DNA from: Lentisphaerae bacterium ADurb.BinA184
GTDB lineage: Bacteria > Verrucomicrobiota > Lentisphaeria > Oligosphaerales > MVZH01
NCBI GenBank assembly: GCA_002068325.1
Contig: MVZH01000014.1
Location: forward strand, 1 to 35,260
Length of the DNA stretch: 35,260 nt
Direction: 5' to 3'
Shown here: piece by piece, positions 32,902-35,260 of the stretch
How positions within the stretch are numbered: position 1 is the first letter of the stretch
How the letters are laid out: the number at the start of each line of letters is the position of its first letter
The notes under the pieces: generated by a model
Databases searched by the model: none
Told to the model about the DNA's origin: nothing
The model's input: the letters and a program-made list of their open reading frames with translations, nothing else
Program-made: the position numbers and the translations under genes

Positions 32902-33699
32902 ATGCCCGTGACACGCCGCATCCGGAAAGACGTCGCGTACCTGCCAGCCGCCGCTTCGCCGCGGCACACGGGGGATCTCCACCTGCCGGCCGGGGCATGG
33001 CGCGGCAAGGTGCTGGTCATCCACGGCGGCGGCTGGCAGCAGTACGCGAAGGAGCGCATGGCCGGCGTCGCGCAACGCCTCGTGGACCATGGCTACGCCG
33101 CGTTCGCCGTCAACTACCCGCTCATCACGGACCGTCCGTGGCCGGCGTGCGGGGAGGCCTGCCTGGCCGCCGGCCGCTTCCTGCGCGATCTTGTGCCGGA
33201 GGGCTGTGGGTGTGCGGCGGCGGCCCCCCTGTTCACGCTCGGGGCGTCGGCGGGGGGGCACCTGGCGTTGATGACGGGGCTGCGCCTGGATGGGGTCGCG
33301 GGAATCGTCTCGGTGGCCGGTGTCACCGATGTGGCCGGCTACGCCAGCCAGCCTGGGTTCGCGGGGCAGAGGCGGTGGTTTGTGAAGGCGTTTCTGGGCA
33401 CCGAGGCGCCGACGGCGGCGCAGTGGCGGGCGACGTCGCCACTCAACCACGTTCAAGCGGGGCATCCCCCCATCTTCCTTTCCCACGACCGCAACGACAG
33501 GGTTGTTCCGATCGAACAGGCGGAGGCCATGGTGGCGGCCTCGCGCCGGGTGGACGGCGAGGTGGAGCTCTACCGGTACGACGGGCCCGGCCATCTCATG
33601 TGGGCCGACCCCGAACAGGACGCCCCCCACCTGCTTCCGGCCATCGAGGAACGGCTGCTGGCGTTCCTGGAAAGGTGGGCCGCGCCATGCCCCCTCTGA
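32902..33699 (+). CDS. Alpha/beta hydrolase (esterase/lipase-like)
   Basis: 265 residues from the ATG at 32902. A GTG two codons on (32908) fits the GGAG ribosome-binding site better and may be the real start. The oxyanion motif is HGGGW (41-45), the nucleophile elbow GASAGG has S116, the acid is probably D199 in DRNDRVVP, and the histidine is H231 in GPGHLMW. The order and spacing match carboxylesterase/BD-FAE-type enzymes that remove acetyl or feruloyl groups from glycans. No signal peptide is visible. It follows the QueG-like gene by 18 bases, and its end overlaps the start of the next gene. It probably deacylates an imported oligosaccharide. Confidence 0.85.
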   Translation: MPVTRRIRKDVAYLPAAASPRHTGDLHLPAGAWRGKVLVIHGGGWQQYAKERMAGVAQRLVDHGYAAFAVNYPLITDRPWPACGEACLAAGRFLRDLVPEGCGCAAAAPLFTLGASAGGHLALMTGLRLDGVAGIVSVAGVTDVAGYASQPGFAGQRRWFVKAFLGTEAPTAAQWRATSPLNHVQAGHPPIFLSHDRNDRVVPIEQAEAMVAASRRVDGEVELYRYDGPGHLMWADPEQDAPHLLPAIEERLLAFLERWAAPCPL

Positions 33700-34778
33700 C
33701 CAGGCTGGCCGTGGGCTACCGCCTGCCCGCCGCCGTGACGCCGGCCTCCGGGCAGACGCTCATGGAGGCAATCCGCGAGCATTGCCCCGCCATCGGCGAG
33801 CTGTACTTCGCCGGCCTGGGCGAGCCCAGCGGACGCCTGCCCCTCGGGCTTGACAGCGCGCTGTCCAACGAAGAGATCCAACGGCAGTTGCTGACGGATC
33901 TTGAGGCGGCCAGCGCGATGGGCATCGAGCTGACGCTGCTGTTCAATGCCGCCTGCTACGGCGAGGACGCCCTGTCGCAGCGCCTGGCCGACTATGTCTG
34001 CCGCCGGGTGAGTCAGCTCCGCGCCAAGCTGAACCTTGCCGGGGTCACGACGACCTCGCCGATGATCGCCGCCGTGGTGAAGGCCCACTTCCCCGAGGTG
34101 CGCACCAAGGCGTCGGTCAACCTGCGCATCGACACCATCCAGGCCGCCGAATATGTGGCCCCGTACTTCGACGAGTTCTACCTTCGCCGCGAGTACAACC
34201 GGGACCTCGGGCGCCTCCGCGAGTTCCGCGCGTGGGCCGACCGGCATGGCAAGCGGCTCGCCATCCTCGCCAACTCGGGCTGCCTGCCCTACTGCAGCGG
34301 ACAGTCCTTCCACGACAACCTGGTCGCCCATGACGCGGAGGCCGCCGAGGTTCCGGCGGTCGCCTTCAACCCCGCCATCTGCCGCCCCTACTACATGGAC
34401 GCAGCCAACCGGGTGCGCCTGCTGCAGAGCACCTGGATCCGTCCCGAGGACACGCATCATTACGGCGGACTGGTCGACACGATCAAGCTGGCGACGCGCA
34501 TGCACGCCGATCCGGCGCAGGTCATCCGGGCCTATGCCGAGGGCCGCTTCGCCGGCAATCTCCTCGATCTCCTGGAACCCGGCCACCAAGGCGTGCTGGC
34601 GGGCGGCACGCTGGACAACGCCGCCTTTCCCGACGATTGGTTTGCCACGACCGCCGCCTGCCAAAAGGACTGCCACCGGGGCTGTGGCTACTGCGCCGCC
34701 GTGCTCCGGCGGGTTCTGAGGCACCCCGACAGGAACAGCACACGGAGGAAGAATGAAGACCCAAGCCATCGTGTTTGA
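33687..34778 (+). CDS. Peptidase U32-like TIM-barrel protein with cysteine clusters
   Basis: The start is the ATG at 33687, overlapping the previous gene by 13 bases, with AAGGTGG upstream, giving 363 residues. The barrel-like pattern (GVTTTSPMIAAVVKAHFPEV; KASVNLRIDTIQAAEYVAPY) and NSGCLPYCSGQSFHDNLVAH resemble the U32 family. Some U32 members (UbiU/UbiV, for example) bind a 4Fe-4S cluster and act in hydroxylation instead of proteolysis. Cysteines include C199, C203 and a C-terminal set C325, C329, C333, C336 (CQKDCHRGCGYC). The next gene starts 26 bases before its stop. It may be an Fe-S partner of the QueG-like protein two genes upstream; that is inference. Confidence 0.6.
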   Translation: MPPLTRLAVGYRLPAAVTPASGQTLMEAIREHCPAIGELYFAGLGEPSGRLPLGLDSALSNEEIQRQLLTDLEAASAMGIELTLLFNAACYGEDALSQRLADYVCRRVSQLRAKLNLAGVTTTSPMIAAVVKAHFPEVRTKASVNLRIDTIQAAEYVAPYFDEFYLRREYNRDLGRLREFRAWADRHGKRLAILANSGCLPYCSGQSFHDNLVAHDAEAAEVPAVAFNPAICRPYYMDAANRVRLLQSTWIRPEDTHHYGGLVDTIKLATRMHADPAQVIRAYAEGRFAGNLLDLLEPGHQGVLAGGTLDNAAFPDDWFATTAACQKDCHRGCGYCAAVLRRVLRHPDRNSTRRKNEDPSHRV

Positions 34779-35260
34779 CCGGCCAGACGCCGTCAGTGTG
34801 AGGACGTTCGACCTGCGCGAGCCGGCCGCCGGCGAACTGCTGGTGCAGGCGGAATACAGCTGCATCTCGCCGGGCACCGAGCTGCGCTGCCTGCGTGGTG
34901 AGGAAGCCCCGGCCGGGGCCTTCCCGCTGATTCCGGGCTACGCCATGGTCGGGCGTGTGCTCCGCGGCGGGGAGGGAACAACCCTGCCCGAAGGGGCGGC
35001 TGTCTACTGCATGGGGACGATCTGCTCCGGGCCGTTCGGCAGCTTCTCGAGCGGGCATCTGAGCTGCGGGATCGTCCCCGAGGCCTGGGCGACGCCGGTT
35101 CCCGCCGGATTGGCTTTTCGCGAGGCGGTTCCCGCCGTCCTCGGCGCCATCGCCCTGCATGGCCGCAACCTGGTTCCGGAGGTGGCGGGGAAGCGCGCGC
35201 TGGTGGTCGGCCTCGGGGTGATCGGGCAGTTCTCCGCCCGCCTCTTCGCCGTGGCGGGGG
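34753..35260 (+). CDS. Medium-chain (zinc-type) dehydrogenase, 5' part (runs off window)
   Basis: The ATG at 34753 has GGAGG 4-5 bases upstream. 169 residues are visible, then the window ends. The GroES-like catalytic domain shows EYSCISPGTELRCLRGEE and PLIPGYAMVGRVL. The Rossmann motif RALVVGLGVIGQFSARLF (GLGVIG as GxGxxG) is at the visible end. This is the alcohol/polyol dehydrogenase superfamily, typically sugar alcohol or inositol dehydrogenases. It overlaps the U32-like gene by 26 bases and is the last visible gene of the operon. It probably oxidises or reduces a sugar-derived intermediate with NAD(P). Confidence 0.85.
   Translation, partial: MKTQAIVFDRPDAVSVRTFDLREPAAGELLVQAEYSCISPGTELRCLRGEEAPAGAFPLIPGYAMVGRVLRGGEGTTLPEGAAVYCMGTICSGPFGSFSSGHLSCGIVPEAWATPVPAGLAFREAVPAVLGAIALHGRNLVPEVAGKRALVVGLGVIGQFSARLFAVAG

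Overview
GC-rich accessory-type DNA, about 35 kb with 21 genes or gene remnants, from a bacterium of the PVC group. A Lentisphaerae/Verrucomicrobiota-like or Planctomycete-like source is most likely. The grounds are two proteins with a VPEPAS (PEP-CTERM) sorting tail, a prepilin of the [23 protein letters not shown] / H-X-DG type, an SHD1-domain secreted protein, GntR regulators with a LacI-like effector domain, and very large secreted proteins with CBM9-like domains and DUF-type TIM barrels. The species cannot be named from the sequence. I saw no rRNA, tRNA or CRISPR array.

Layout. 1-304: the end of a KorB/ParB-like helix-turn-helix gene, probably truncated. 368-1825 (+): ADP-ribosylglycohydrolase-fold protein. 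9625-1869 (-): a three-gene run of a jelly-roll-ended hypothetical protein, an FAD-dependent oxidoreductase and a 1597-residue secreted beta-propeller/CBM9-like protein. It is divergent from gntR copy 1 (9823-10902, +). 11212-15457 (+): a PEP-CTERM protein overlapping a DUF6259-like secreted glycosidase-like gene that carries a frameshift. 15523-19876 (+): a copied gntR promoter plus 40 gntR codons, fused by stop/start overlap to a 1369-residue CBM9/DUF6067-like secreted protein. 20537-22902 (+): intact gntR copy 2 and a second PEP-CTERM protein. 23100-26216 (+): a four-helix-bundle/zinc-ribbon protein bracketed by unusual 10-bp repeat arrays, then a prepilin and an SHD1 protein. 26413-35260 (+): a tightly packed run of a second DUF6067-like protein, a DUF5696-like protein, a QueG-like Fe-S protein, an alpha/beta hydrolase, a U32-like protein and a truncated medium-chain dehydrogenase.

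Taken together this looks like a carbohydrate (polysaccharide or glycoconjugate) utilisation region. It is built from poorly characterised hydrolase-like families rather than textbook CAZymes and controlled by paralogous GntR/LacI-type sensors. Substrate and chemistry are inferred.

The most unusual signals are non-coding. (i) Three arrays of strict 10-nt TCGA-centred units change from CC-type to GG-type part-way, so each can fold back on itself. Two flank the four-helix-bundle gene; the third stands alone with a shared leader and a shared 24-nt apex. This suggests an autonomous element and a gene-less derivative. (ii) Two roughly 210-bp blocks in opposite orientation each hold three hairpins whose stems differ but remain complementary around a conserved CTCCGT loop. 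(iii) A gntR promoter and 5' coding segment has been placed directly in front of a large secreted hydrolase-like gene.
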